From: Motilibacter aurantiacus | GTDB lineage: Bacteria > Actinomycetota > Actinomycetes > Motilibacterales > Motilibacteraceae | Direction of reading: 5' to 3' | DNA: 64,000 bases | NCBI RefSeq assembly: GCF_011250645.1 | Contig: NZ_JAANNO010000004.1 | Coordinates: 1-64,000, forward strand | The notes under the pieces: generated by a model | What the model was told of the DNA's origin: nothing | What the model saw: the letters and a program-made list of their open reading frames with translations, nothing else | Database searches by the model: none | Program-made: the position numbers and the translations under genes | Part shown: positions 32,136 through 40,337 of the stretch, piece by piece | How the letters are laid out: each line of letters starts with the position of its first letter | Position numbering within the stretch: the first letter of the stretch is position 1

Positions 32136-34772
32136 ATGCCTGTCCCCCTGTCCACGGACGTGCCGTCCCCCACCCGGGGCCGGACGCGCCCGCGCGGTCG
32201 GCGAGCCGCCACCCTCACGGCCTTCGCCCTCGCGGTCGTGTCGCCGTTGGCGGCGGCACCGTCGGCCTCGCCGGCGTCGGCCGCCCCGGCACCGGCGCCT
32301 GCGGTCCCGACCTTCGTCGACGGCCTCTCGCAGGCCGTCTTCTCGACCAGCCGAGCGGACTGGGTGACCCAGGAGCTGTGGGTCGAGGCCGAGGTCGACA
32401 GCGACTTCGACGGCAGGAAGGACCGCATCCACGTCGACGTCACCCGGCCGAAGGAGACCGTCACCGACGGGCTCAAGGTGCCGGTGATCTACGAGGTCAG
32501 CCCGTACTACTCCGGTGGCTCGCGGGTGACCAACTGGGGCGTCGACCACGAGATCGGCTTCCCGCCCTCGACCAAGGGCGACTGGGACCGCAACTGGACG
32601 GCGCCCAACCGGAGCCCGAACATCTCCGACACGTTCGAGAACGTCTGGCTCCCCCGCGGCTACGCCGTCGTGCACGCCGAGTCCGTCGGCACCGGCCACT
32701 CGGACGGCTGCCCGACCTCGGGGGGGCGCAACGAGACGCTCGGGGCCAGGGCCGCGGTCGACTGGCTCAACGGCAACGCGGTCGGCTACACGTCGCGCAC
32801 CGGCAGCGAGACGGTCGTCGCCGACTGGACCACCGGCAGGACGGCCATGATCGGCACGTCCTACAACGGCACGCTGCCGACCGCGGTCGCCACGACCGGG
32901 GTCACGGGCCTCGAGGCGATCGTGCCCATCTCCGCGATCTCCAGCTGGTACGACTACTACCGCGCCAACGGCACCGTCCGCGCTCCCGGCGGGTACCAGG
33001 GCGAGGACCTCGACGTCCTCGCGGACTACGTCTACTCGCGCGCCGACCGCGCGGTCTGCCGACCGGTCATCGACGCTCTCGTAGCGCAGCAGGACCGGTC
33101 CACGGGCGACTACGGCCCGCTCTGGGACGAACGCAACTACATGAATGACGCTTCCAACATCAAGGCTGCGACGATCGTGGCCCACGGCCTGAACGACTGG
33201 AACGTCCAGACGAAGCACGCAGCGGTGCTCTACGAGGCGCTGAAGGCCAACGGCGTCCCGCACCAGATCTACCTGCACCAGGGCGGCCACGGCGGAGCGC
33301 CGCCGGACGTCATGCTCAACCGCTGGTTCACCCGCTACCTCTACGGCCAGCAGAACGGCGTCGAGAGCCTGCCGAGGGCCTGGGTCGTGCCGCAGGGCGG
33401 CACCGCGGCCAACCCGCAGCCGCAGCCGGAGTGGCCGGCGCCGGCGGCGGCCCCCGTAACGCTGTCGCTGGGCAGGAGCGCGGACGGCACCGCGGGCAGC
33501 CTCGGCCTGCTGCCGACCGCCGCGGGCACGACCGAGACGATCGTGGACGACGCCACGCAGACGCTGGCCACCCTGGCGACCGCCGCCACCTCCCCGAGCC
33601 GGGCCGTCTACAAGACCGCTCCGCTCATTGCCGACACCCGCATGAGCGGCACGACGACGGCCGCGCTGAAGGTCTCGTTCAGCAAGCCGGCCGCGAACCT
33701 CTCCTTCGCCCTCGTCGACTACAACCCGAACGGCACCGTCAAGCGCGTCGTGACGCGCGGCTGGGTGGACCCGCAGAACGCCGGCGGCCTCCACGGCAGG
33801 GGCACCCCGCTCGTCCCGGGGCAGCAGTACTCGGTCACGTGGGACGCGCAGCCGCTCGACTGGGTCTTCGTCAAGGGCCAGCAGCTCGGCATCGTCGTCT
33901 ACTCCAGCGACCGCGAGTTCACGGTCCGCCCCGCGCCCGGCACGCAGCTGACCCTGGACACGGCCGCGAGCAGCATCACCATCCCGATCGTCGGGGGCGC
34001 CACCGCGTTCGCGACCGCGACGGGCGTGAGCGCCCCGACCGCCTCCGTCGCGCTGACCCCGGCGGCGCCGACCGGCTCCGGTGGCTGGTACACGGGCGAC
34101 GTCGGCGTCGACTGGACGGTCGCCGACGGCGGCGCGCCCGTCACCACGTCCGGCTGCACCGACACCACCATCACCCAGGACGGGGCCTTCACCCTCGCCT
34201 GCACCGCCACCAACCTGCTCGGCACCGGCACGGAGTCGGCCACCGTACGCCGGGACGCCACCTCCCCCACCGTGACGCCCACGGGCGTGCGCAACGGCGG
34301 CACCTACGGTGACTCGACGACACAGGCCCTTGCCTGGACGGTCGGCGACGCCACCTCCGGCGCCGCCTCCTCGACCGCGACGCTCGACGGGACGGCCGTC
34401 ACCAACGGCGCCACCATCGACCTGTCGACGCTGACGCTCGGGGCGCACGCTCTCGTTGTCACCGCGAAGGACGTCGCGGGCAACACGACGGTGGCCACCA
34501 TCACCTTCACCGTGGGCACGTCGACCACCGACCTGCAGGCACTGGCCGACCGCTACCTCGCCGCCACGGCCATCTCGCAGGGCACCGCGACGAACCTGCG
34601 CAACCGGCTCGAGGGCGCGGTCGAGGCGCTCGCCGAGGGCGACACGGTCAAGGCCGCGCGCTACCTCACCCAGTACGTCGAGCACGCGCAGCGCCGCGTC
34701 GACGACCCCGCCGCCCGGGCGCTCCTGATCCGTGACGCCCGCGCCCTGCTCGCGCAGCTGCAGCCCGGCTGA
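32136..34772 (+). CDS. Secreted X-prolyl dipeptidyl aminopeptidase (S15) with FIMAH-like tail
   Basis: 878 residues. A signal peptide (Arg-rich start, AATLTAFALAVVSPLAAAPS) precedes an S15 alpha/beta-hydrolase core. The nucleophile Ser is in IGTSYNGTLP, the acid in AHGLNDWNV and the His in HQGGHGG. A jelly-roll XPDP C-terminal domain (about 430-620) follows. Two bacterial Ig-like segments (about 635-800) come next, then a helical FIMAH-like end (LQALADRYLAATAISQGTAT, then ARYLTQYVEHAQRRV). It removes Xaa-Pro dipeptides outside the cell. GGAGG precedes the ATG. It is followed by a strong terminator, so it is probably monocistronic. Confidence 0.9.
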   Translation: MPVPLSTDVPSPTRGRTRPRGRRAATLTAFALAVVSPLAAAPSASPASAAPAPAPAVPTFVDGLSQAVFSTSRADWVTQELWVEAEVDSDFDGRKDRIHVDVTRPKETVTDGLKVPVIYEVSPYYSGGSRVTNWGVDHEIGFPPSTKGDWDRNWTAPNRSPNISDTFENVWLPRGYAVVHAESVGTGHSDGCPTSGGRNETLGARAAVDWLNGNAVGYTSRTGSETVVADWTTGRTAMIGTSYNGTLPTAVATTGVTGLEAIVPISAISSWYDYYRANGTVRAPGGYQGEDLDVLADYVYSRADRAVCRPVIDALVAQQDRSTGDYGPLWDERNYMNDASNIKAATIVAHGLNDWNVQTKHAAVLYEALKANGVPHQIYLHQGGHGGAPPDVMLNRWFTRYLYGQQNGVESLPRAWVVPQGGTAANPQPQPEWPAPAAAPVTLSLGRSADGTAGSLGLLPTAAGTTETIVDDATQTLATLATAATSPSRAVYKTAPLIADTRMSGTTTAALKVSFSKPAANLSFALVDYNPNGTVKRVVTRGWVDPQNAGGLHGRGTPLVPGQQYSVTWDAQPLDWVFVKGQQLGIVVYSSDREFTVRPAPGTQLTLDTAASSITIPIVGGATAFATATGVSAPTASVALTPAAPTGSGGWYTGDVGVDWTVADGGAPVTTSGCTDTTITQDGAFTLACTATNLLGTGTESATVRRDATSPTVTPTGVRNGGTYGDSTTQALAWTVGDATSGAASSTATLDGTAVTNGATIDLSTLTLGAHALVVTAKDVAGNTTVATITFTVGTSTTDLQALADRYLAATAISQGTATNLRNRLEGAVEALAEGDTVKAARYLTQYVEHAQRRVDDPAARALLIRDARALLAQLQPG

Positions 34773-34793
34773 CCCCGCTCCCGCCCCGCCGGG

Positions 34794-34832
34794 AGGCCCG
34801 GCGGCAGCTCGCCACGAGCCGCCGCCGGGCCT
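34794..34832 (+). terminator. Strong hairpin terminator
   Basis: A perfect 12-bp stem (AGGCCCGGCGGC, 34794-34805, with 34821-34832) with an inner GCTC/GAGC pair lies 21 nt after the peptidase stop, and is followed by TTC. Confidence 0.75.
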
Positions 34833-34922
34833 TCGGGCGTCCCGGAGCCGAGCTCGGGTAGAACGGTGCCGGGCCGCCGCGTACCGGCGGGCTGTCCGCC
34901 TGAACACCTGGGAGCTTCCTCG

Positions 34923-35954
34923 ATGACCTACGTCGCAGCCGACGACCGCTACGACCGCATGCCCTACCGGCGGACCGGCCGGAGCGGGCTCAAGCTCCCT
35001 GCCCTCTCGCTCGGCCTGTGGCAGAACTTCGGCGGCGACCGCCCGCTGGAGACCCAGCGCGCCATCCTGCGTCGCGCGTTCGACCTCGGCGTCACGCACT
35101 TCGACCTGGCCAACAACTACGGCCCGCCGTACGGCTCGGCGGAGGAGAACTTCGGCACCATCCTCGCCAAGGACTTCGCCCCGTACCGCGACGAGCTCCT
35201 CATCTCCACCAAGGCCGGCTGGGACATGTGGCCGGGCCCCTACGGCGAGTTCGGCTCACGCAAGTACCTGCTGGCCAGCCTGGACCAGAGCCTGCAGCGC
35301 ATGGGCGTCGACTACGTCGACATCTTCTACAGCCACCGCCCGGACCCGGAGACCCCGCTCGAGGAGACGATGGGCGCGCTCCACTCGGCCGTGCAGCAGG
35401 GCAAGGCGCTGTACGTCGGGATCTCGTCCTACTCCCCCGAGCGCACCCGGCGGGCGGCCGAGATCCTTCGGGAGCTGGGGACTCCGCTGCTGATCCACCA
35501 GCCGTCCTACTCGATGCTCAACCGCTGGATCGAGAACGGCCTGCTCGACACCCTCGACGAGGCCGGCTCCGGAGCGATCGTCTTCTCCCCGCTCGCCCAG
35601 GGCCTGCTCACGAGCAAGTACCTCGGCGGCGTGCCCGAGGGCTCGCGGGCGGCGCAGGGCGGCAGCTCGCTCTCGAACGACATGCTCACCGAGGAGAACC
35701 TGCAGCGCGTGCGTGCCCTCAACGCCGTCGCCGAGCGGCGCGGGCAGAGCCTGGCCCAGCTGGCCATCGCCTGGGCGCTGCGCGACCCGCGCGTCACCTC
35801 GGCCCTGGTCGGCGCCAGCAGCGTCGGCCAGCTCGAGGACAACGTCGCCGCGCTGGACCGGCTGGACTTCACTGCCGAGGAGCTGGCGGAGATCGACGAG
35901 CACGCGCAGGACGCGGGCATCGACCTGTGGCGCGGCGAGTCCGCGCACGGCTGA
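34923..35954 (+). CDS. Aldo-keto reductase, YghZ/L-glyceraldehyde-3-phosphate reductase type
   Basis: 343 residues with the AKR barrel. Catalytic and cofactor residues are seen in THFDLANNYGPPYGSAEENFG (Asp, Tyr), LISTKAGW (Lys), DIFYSHRPD (His) and the C-terminal NADPH loop SALVGASSVGQLEDNV. The opening MPYRRTGRSGLKLPALSLGLW and GSRKYLLASLDQSLQRM-type region match YghZ, which reduces methylglyoxal and L-glyceraldehyde 3-phosphate. It is cytoplasmic. The ATG at 34923 has GGGAG upstream. It is a single gene, with a terminator of the peptidase gene before it. Confidence 0.92.
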   Translation: MTYVAADDRYDRMPYRRTGRSGLKLPALSLGLWQNFGGDRPLETQRAILRRAFDLGVTHFDLANNYGPPYGSAEENFGTILAKDFAPYRDELLISTKAGWDMWPGPYGEFGSRKYLLASLDQSLQRMGVDYVDIFYSHRPDPETPLEETMGALHSAVQQGKALYVGISSYSPERTRRAAEILRELGTPLLIHQPSYSMLNRWIENGLLDTLDEAGSGAIVFSPLAQGLLTSKYLGGVPEGSRAAQGGSSLSNDMLTEENLQRVRALNAVAERRGQSLAQLAIAWALRDPRVTSALVGASSVGQLEDNVAALDRLDFTAEELAEIDEHAQDAGIDLWRGESAHG

Positions 35955-36057
35955 GCCTTCGTGCGGGACGGCGCGCCACCGCTCCGCTCCTCGCGAAACT
36001 GGCCCCCGTCGGGCAACGATTCCGGCGGGGGCTGCACCCCGACCGCCCTTCGATCGC

Positions 36058-36063
36058 TAGGGT
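36058..36063 (+). promoter_or_regulatory. Leaderless -10 box for GNAT gene
   Basis: TAGGGT lies 6 nt before the GTG at 36070; the same hexamer and nearly the same spacing precede xthA. Confidence 0.5.
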
Positions 36064-36069
36064 CCCCTC

Positions 36070-36618
36070 GTGCCGCAACTGCTGACGACCGATCGCCTGC
36101 TGCTCCGTGACTGGGAGCCCGACGACGCCGAGGCCGCCCTGGCGGTGTTCGGCGACGCCAACGTGGCGCGCTGGCTCACCCCTGCCCTGACGCGGCCCGC
36201 CGACGCCGAGGAGATGCGTGCGCACCTCGAGCGCTGGGCCGCCGAGCAGCCCAAGCTCGACCCGCCGTTCGGTCGCTGGGCGCTCGTCCGGCTCGAGGAC
36301 GACCGGGTCATCGGGGGCATGGAGCTGCGGCCGCTCCCGCCGCACAACGAGGACGTCGAGATCGGCTGGCAGCTGGCGCCCGGTTTCTGGGGCCACGGCT
36401 ACGCCACCGAGGCCGCGCGCGGCCTCGCGGGCTGGGCCTTCTCCCAGGCGACCGACGAGGTCTTCGCGGTGGTGCGCCCCGGCAACGAGCGCGCGACCGC
36501 GGTCGCGACCCGCATCGGGATGCAGTGGGTCGGCGAGACGGACAAGTACTACGACCTCGTGCTGCAGGCGTACCGGCTGCGCCCCTCCGACCTGGCAGAG
36601 AGCGCGCCGGCACGCTGA
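36070..36618 (+). CDS. GNAT-family N-acetyltransferase (RimJ/RimL-like)
   Basis: 182 residues. It begins with the strand LLTTDRLLLRDWEPDDAEAA, the usual opening of the RimJ/RimL-like group. It has GMELRPLPPHNEDVEIGWQL in the beta core and an acetyl-CoA loop in APGFWGHGYATEAARGLAGW. NERATAVATRIGMQWVGE completes the fold. It acetylates a protein N-terminus or a small amine; the target cannot be deduced. It starts at GTG 36070 as a leaderless transcript. Its end is 7 nt from the convergent DUF1990 gene. Confidence 0.92.
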   Translation: MPQLLTTDRLLLRDWEPDDAEAALAVFGDANVARWLTPALTRPADAEEMRAHLERWAAEQPKLDPPFGRWALVRLEDDRVIGGMELRPLPPHNEDVEIGWQLAPGFWGHGYATEAARGLAGWAFSQATDEVFAVVRPGNERATAVATRIGMQWVGETDKYYDLVLQAYRLRPSDLAESAPAR

Positions 36619-36625
36619 GCCCGCG

Positions 36626-37222
36626 TCACCGGCGGACGTACTCCCGCATGCCGCGGGCGTACAGCCGGGTGTAGCCGGCGATCATCAGCCGGGCCACCGG
36701 CGGGGCGAGCCGGGCGAAGGGCTGGACGGGCCGCGCGACCGAGCGCGCGCGGAACGTCACCGCGCCGTTGGCCGCGCGTTGCACGAGGAAGCTCTCCTCC
36801 CCCTGCTCGGGGTGGAGCGGCAGCGTGCCGTAGGCGAACCCGTAACGGTCCGGCTCGTCGACCACCCGGACGATGCGGCACGTCGCGACGATCGCGGCCA
36901 CCCGCAGGTGGACGGCGAGCGCGACCACCGTGCCCTCCTCGAGCACCGGCGACGGCGGGGCGACGCGGATCCGGGCGCCGCGGTGCGCCGCCCAGGTGTC
37001 GAGGCCGCGCCGCGCGCGCTCCCACACGTCGTCACCGGCCCCCAGCGCCGCCACCGCCACCGACTCGTTCCACCCCGGCGGCACGACGCCGTCCTCCAGG
37101 CTCACGCCCACCTCGTCGTAGGTCAGCGGCCGCCCCGCCTCGCGCTCGCTGAGGTCGACCAGGGCGCGCTCGGTGGGCGCGCGCAGGACGAGCGTCCGCG
37201 GGCGGCGGCCCGCACCGCTCAC
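36626..37222 (-). CDS. DUF1990 family protein
   Basis: 198 residues from GTG 37222, overlapping the stop of the upstream SRPBCC gene as GTGA, so translationally coupled. LTYDEVGVS-type text opens the domain, followed by ARRGLDTWAAHRGARIRVAP, YGFAYGTLPLHPEQGEESFL and a C-terminal YTRLYARGMREYVRR. DUF1990 proteins have a lipocalin-like or START-like beta fold with unknown ligand. It is cytoplasmic. Coupling to another START-like protein suggests they act on the same hydrophobic ligand, by inference. Confidence 0.85.
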   Translation of the reverse strand: MSGAGRRPRTLVLRAPTERALVDLSEREAGRPLTYDEVGVSLEDGVVPPGWNESVAVAALGAGDDVWERARRGLDTWAAHRGARIRVAPPSPVLEEGTVVALAVHLRVAAIVATCRIVRVVDEPDRYGFAYGTLPLHPEQGEESFLVQRAANGAVTFRARSVARPVQPFARLAPPVARLMIAGYTRLYARGMREYVRR

Positions 37223-37635
37223 GAACTCTCGCCCGCGCGGGTCTGCACCTCGCCGGCGAGCTCGTCCAGCGCGGTCTCGAGCGCCTGCTGCAGGCCGGCG
37301 GGGGCGTCGGCCTCGAAGAAGCTCAGGTGCAGGGTCACCTCGCTGGCCCCGGCCCCGCCATCCGTCACCTGCAGCCAGCCGGCGTACGCGTCGGCCCCCC
37401 GGCTGCCCCACTCCACCCGGAACTGCTCGGGCCGGCTGCGGTAGAGCCCCTCCGCGTCGAGCTCCTGGCCGCCGACCGTGCCGTGCACGTGCACCGCGTC
37501 GGGCCCTGTGGCGGACACCTCGTCCAGCGCGGGCACCCAGCGGTGCACCAGCCCGGGGTCGGACGCCACCTCGAAGACGACCTCGCGCGGTGCCGGCATC
37601 CCGCGGCTCGCCTCGAACTCCTGGTTGGACGCCAT
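37219..37635 (-). CDS. SRPBCC (START-like) family protein
   Basis: 138 residues. EFEASRGMPAPREVVFEVAS, HRWVPALDEVSATG and LYRSRPEQFRVEWGSRGADA follow the polyketide-cyclase-like SRPBCC pattern, with a closing helix AGLQQALETALDELAGEV. No catalytic residue can be pointed to; many members bind lipids or aromatic compounds. GGAGGAG precedes the ATG at 37635. It overlaps the DUF1990 gene by 4 bp downstream, forming a two-gene operon. Confidence 0.85.
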   Translation of the reverse strand: MASNQEFEASRGMPAPREVVFEVASDPGLVHRWVPALDEVSATGPDAVHVHGTVGGQELDAEGLYRSRPEQFRVEWGSRGADAYAGWLQVTDGGAGASEVTLHLSFFEADAPAGLQQALETALDELAGEVQTRAGESS

Positions 37636-37734
37636 CGCTCCTCCTCCGAATCCCTGCCGGCGCCGGGGTAGGCGCTGGCTCCCGGGCTGCCGTACCCACG
37701 CGCCCTCGGTCGGAAGCGCGCCGCGGTGCCGGCC

Positions 37735-39228
37735 TCAGCCCTTGCCCCCTCCCTTGCCCCCTCCCTTGCCCCCTCCCTTGCCCCCTCCCTTGCCCTTCGC
37801 CTGGCCGTTGCCCTTGCCCTTGCCGCGCTCCCCGCCGGCTGCCCGCTGCTCGCGCCGCTCGGCCTTGGCGGCCCGGTCGCGCTGCTTCTCCGCCTGCCGA
37901 CGCGCCTGCTCGGCGGCCTTGTCCGCCCGTTGCCCCCGCGCCCGGGCGGGTGGCCGCGCTGATCCGGCCTCCCGTCGCGTCGCGGGCGGCGCTGTCGTCC
38001 GGGGTGCCGTCGTCGCTGGCGGCCTGGTGGAGCGAGGGCTCCGCGATGCGGCCGGGCTGCCGGCCGCGACGGCTGGTGCCGAAGCCGGCCGGGCGGCCAC
38101 GCCCGGGACGGACGGCGCGGTGATGGCGCCCGGCGATGTCGGGGCTGTCGTCGGGGATGTCGTGGGGGCGCCCGCAGCCACCCCCGGCGCCGGGCCCCCG
38201 TCCAGCAGCACGGGGGCCACGAAGGCGGCGCCTCCCAGCAGCGGGACGAGAGCGGCGGCGGCCCAGGCGAGGCGGTGGCGCGGGCCAGCGGCCGGCGGGC
38301 GCGCAGCGTCTGCCGGAAGGAGCGGGGCAGGCACGACCGTGGTCGGCGCGGGCGGGACGGCCGCTGCCCGCGCCTGGGCCACGGGGGCCGCCGCTGCACC
38401 GACGGGGTCGGCGCCCTCCGCGAGAGGCTCCAGCGCGGCGCGGACGGCGTCCGGAGCGGGCCGAGCCGCGGGGTCCTTGGCGAGCAGGGCGCCCACGACG
38501 GGGGCCAGCAGGGGTGACGTGGTCGGCGCCGGGTCCTGCTCCAGTGCAGCGTGGACGATCTCCACCTCGGAGGCGCCGGAGAACGGCGCACGTCCCTCCG
38601 CCGCGAAGTAGAGCGTCGCCCCCAGGCCCCAGAGGTCGCCGGCCGCTGTCGCCGCCTGCCCGCGGGCCCGCTCCGGAGCGAGGTACGCCGCCGAGCCGAC
38701 GATCGTCCCGGTCGCCGTCAGCGCCGCCTGCCCGGGCCCCAGCGCGATCCCGAAATCGGTGATGACCGCCCGTCCCTCGACGAGCATGACGTTCGCCGGC
38801 TTCACGTCGCGGTGCAGCACGCCCGCGGCATGGATCGCCTCGAGGGCCTCGGCGAGGTCCCGGCCGACCCGGGCCACCTCGGCCGGTGGCAGCGCCCCGT
38901 CCGCCTGCACCCGCTGGTGCAGCGACTGACCGTCCAGGAGCTCCATGACCAGCCAGAGCTGCCCCGGAGCGGGCTCGAGCACGTCGAAGACCGTGACGGC
39001 GTACGGGCTGCGCACGCCCGCCGCCGCCCGCGCCTCGGCGAGCGCCCGCGCGTGTTCCAGGCCCCCGTCCGAGCCACCCGGCCCCTCGGCGAGCCGGACC
39101 TGCTTCAGGGCCACGCGCCGCCCCAGCAGCTCGTCGCGCGCGACCCAGACCGTCCCGCCGCCGCCCCGGCCGGCGACGTCGAGCAACGTGTAGCGCGAGC
39201 CGATCGACGAAGGGCCGCCGCCGGTCAC
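37735..39228 (-). CDS. Membrane-anchored Ser/Thr protein kinase with Lys/Gly-repeat tail
   Basis: 497 residues from GTG 39228. A Hanks-type kinase domain covers about 13-270: glycine loop GRGGGGTVW, ATP-binding Lys42 (VALKQV), catalytic HRDVKPANV, metal-binding DFGIA and APERARGQ. A Pro/Ala juxtamembrane region and one transmembrane helix (LAWAAAALVPLLGGAAFVAPVLL, shortened: LVPLLGGAAFV) follow. The outer part is Pro/Thr/Ala-rich, then highly charged, and ends in repeated GGGK units. No PASTA or other sensor domain is present. The start overlaps the stop of the DUF2231-Rieske gene (GTGA), so the two are co-expressed. Confidence 0.9.
   Translation of the reverse strand: MTGGGPSSIGSRYTLLDVAGRGGGGTVWVARDELLGRRVALKQVRLAEGPGGSDGGLEHARALAEARAAAGVRSPYAVTVFDVLEPAPGQLWLVMELLDGQSLHQRVQADGALPPAEVARVGRDLAEALEAIHAAGVLHRDVKPANVMLVEGRAVITDFGIALGPGQAALTATGTIVGSAAYLAPERARGQAATAAGDLWGLGATLYFAAEGRAPFSGASEVEIVHAALEQDPAPTTSPLLAPVVGALLAKDPAARPAPDAVRAALEPLAEGADPVGAAAAPVAQARAAAVPPAPTTVVPAPLLPADAARPPAAGPRHRLAWAAAALVPLLGGAAFVAPVLLDGGPAPGVAAGAPTTSPTTAPTSPGAITAPSVPGVAARPASAPAVAAGSPAASRSPRSTRPPATTAPRTTAPPATRREAGSARPPARARGQRADKAAEQARRQAEKQRDRAAKAERREQRAAGGERGKGKGNGQAKGKGGGKGGGKGGGKGGGKG
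37739..37786. repeat. Four 12-bp tandem repeats at the kinase 3' end
   Basis: CCCTTGCCCCCT is repeated four times without change, and a fifth partial copy follows. On the minus strand each unit encodes Lys-Gly-Gly-Gly. Such a perfect array is prone to slippage. Confidence 0.9.
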
Positions 39229-40133
39229 CCGGCGCCCGGCAGCCGCACCTGCACGCGGCCGGCCTCGACGCGCACGTCGAACGACGGCTGCGGCGCGGTG
39301 GCCGGGCCCGCGACGACGTCGCCGTCGTCCAGCCGGAAGGTGCTGCCGTGCCACGGGCAGGTGATGCACGCCTCGCCGTCGACGTCGTGCACCCGTCCCT
39401 CGTGCAGCGGGCCGGACAGGTGCGAGCACTTGTCGGCGAGCACGTCGATCGACTTGCCCCGGCGCACGGCCACCACCGGGGCCTCCCCGACGAGCCGGCG
39501 GACCGGACGGCCGTCGGGCAGGTCGTCGATCGCGCACAGGTCGTGCCAGCCGGGAGTTACGAGGTGCGGGACGTCCTCGACGTGGTTGGCGCCCGCGGCC
39601 TGCCGGTAGGACAGGTGCCCGCCGAGGAAGCCGCCGGCCATGACGGCGCCGAACCCGGCGTACGACAGCGCGCGGCCCGCCGCCCGCCTCCCGCGCAGCC
39701 GGGCGGCGAGGCTGGCGGCGTACAGCGCGAGGCCCGCGGTGTTGGCCACGGCGTGCACGAGGCCGACCCGCTGCTGCTGCGGGTGCAGCTCGGCCCAGTC
39801 GACCAGCCCGGCGGCCGCGGCGGGGGCCGCGGAGGCGATGCCGGTCGCGATGAGCACCGGCACGGCGGGCCCGGTGCGCGGGACCAGGTCGAGCACCGCC
39901 GCCGAGGTCCAGGTGCCGACCGGGACGAGGACGAGCGCGGGGTGCAGCGGGTGCCCGACGGGGACCCCGTGCAGCAGGTCGGCGATGCGCGCCTGCTTCT
40001 CCCCCACCGCGTGCACCGCCTCGCTCAGCGGGCGGGCGACCTTGTCCAGCAGCGCGGCCTCCTCGATCGCGTGCATGCCGCGCTCGATGGCGCTCTGCAG
40101 CGGGCCCGGGAGCCCTGAGCTGCGTCCGATCAT
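39225..40133 (-). CDS. DUF2231 membrane domain fused to Rieske 2Fe-2S domain
   Basis: 302 residues. The first 190 residues hold a DUF2231-type membrane domain with four helices (GVPVGHPLHPALVLVPVGTW is its signature start). The C-terminal 110 residues are a Rieske ferredoxin-like domain with both cluster motifs, CSHLSGPLH (C-x-H) and CPWHGSTF (C-x2-H). It is expected to sit in the membrane with the cluster in the cytoplasm, carrying one electron; the redox partner is unknown. ATG 40133 follows AGGA; ATG 40154 is an alternative. It is coupled to the kinase gene downstream. Confidence 0.88.
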   Translation of the reverse strand: MIGRSSGLPGPLQSAIERGMHAIEEAALLDKVARPLSEAVHAVGEKQARIADLLHGVPVGHPLHPALVLVPVGTWTSAAVLDLVPRTGPAVPVLIATGIASAAPAAAAGLVDWAELHPQQQRVGLVHAVANTAGLALYAASLAARLRGRRAAGRALSYAGFGAVMAGGFLGGHLSYRQAAGANHVEDVPHLVTPGWHDLCAIDDLPDGRPVRRLVGEAPVVAVRRGKSIDVLADKCSHLSGPLHEGRVHDVDGEACITCPWHGSTFRLDDGDVVAGPATAPQPSFDVRVEAGRVQVRLPGAG

Positions 40134-40164
40134 CGATCCTGGTGCCCATGCCATGTCCGGCCTG

Positions 40165-40190
40165 ATTCCCAGGGTCCGGCGTCGCGGAAC
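40165..40190 (-). promoter_or_regulatory. Candidate sigma-B-like promoter for the Rieske/kinase operon
   Basis: On the minus strand GTTC (40190-40187) is followed after 16 nt by GGGAAT (40170-40165). This resembles the stress-sigma consensus GTTT-N14-16-GGGTA/GGGAAT. The predicted start of transcription leaves about 25 nt before ATG 40133, which supports that start. Confidence 0.4.
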
Positions 40191-40337
40191 GTCGCTGCGG
40201 CACCACCGCTGCGGCACGGGCGGCCGGGTGCCGGCGGCACGCCGGGCGGGGCGCGCTGTGCGGGGGCCGGCCCCGGCGCTGTGATTGCATCTCGGCACCG
40301 ACGGCGCCGCCGTCCCACCGCATCTCTGGAGGCAACA

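Noticed and set aside
31485-35099. 1204-codon minus-strand frame
   Set aside because: It lies opposite MarR and the X-prolyl peptidase. It is Gly/Arg/Val-rich shadow sequence.
37739-37786. Short tandem repeats considered as a CRISPR array
   Set aside because: The unit is 12 bp with no spacers and is inside the kinase gene.
40281-40337. Longer start for the aldehyde dehydrogenase at ATG 40281
   Set aside because: It would add 19 Arg-rich residues with no ribosome site, while GTG 40338 has GGAGG at the right distance and starts where homology begins.
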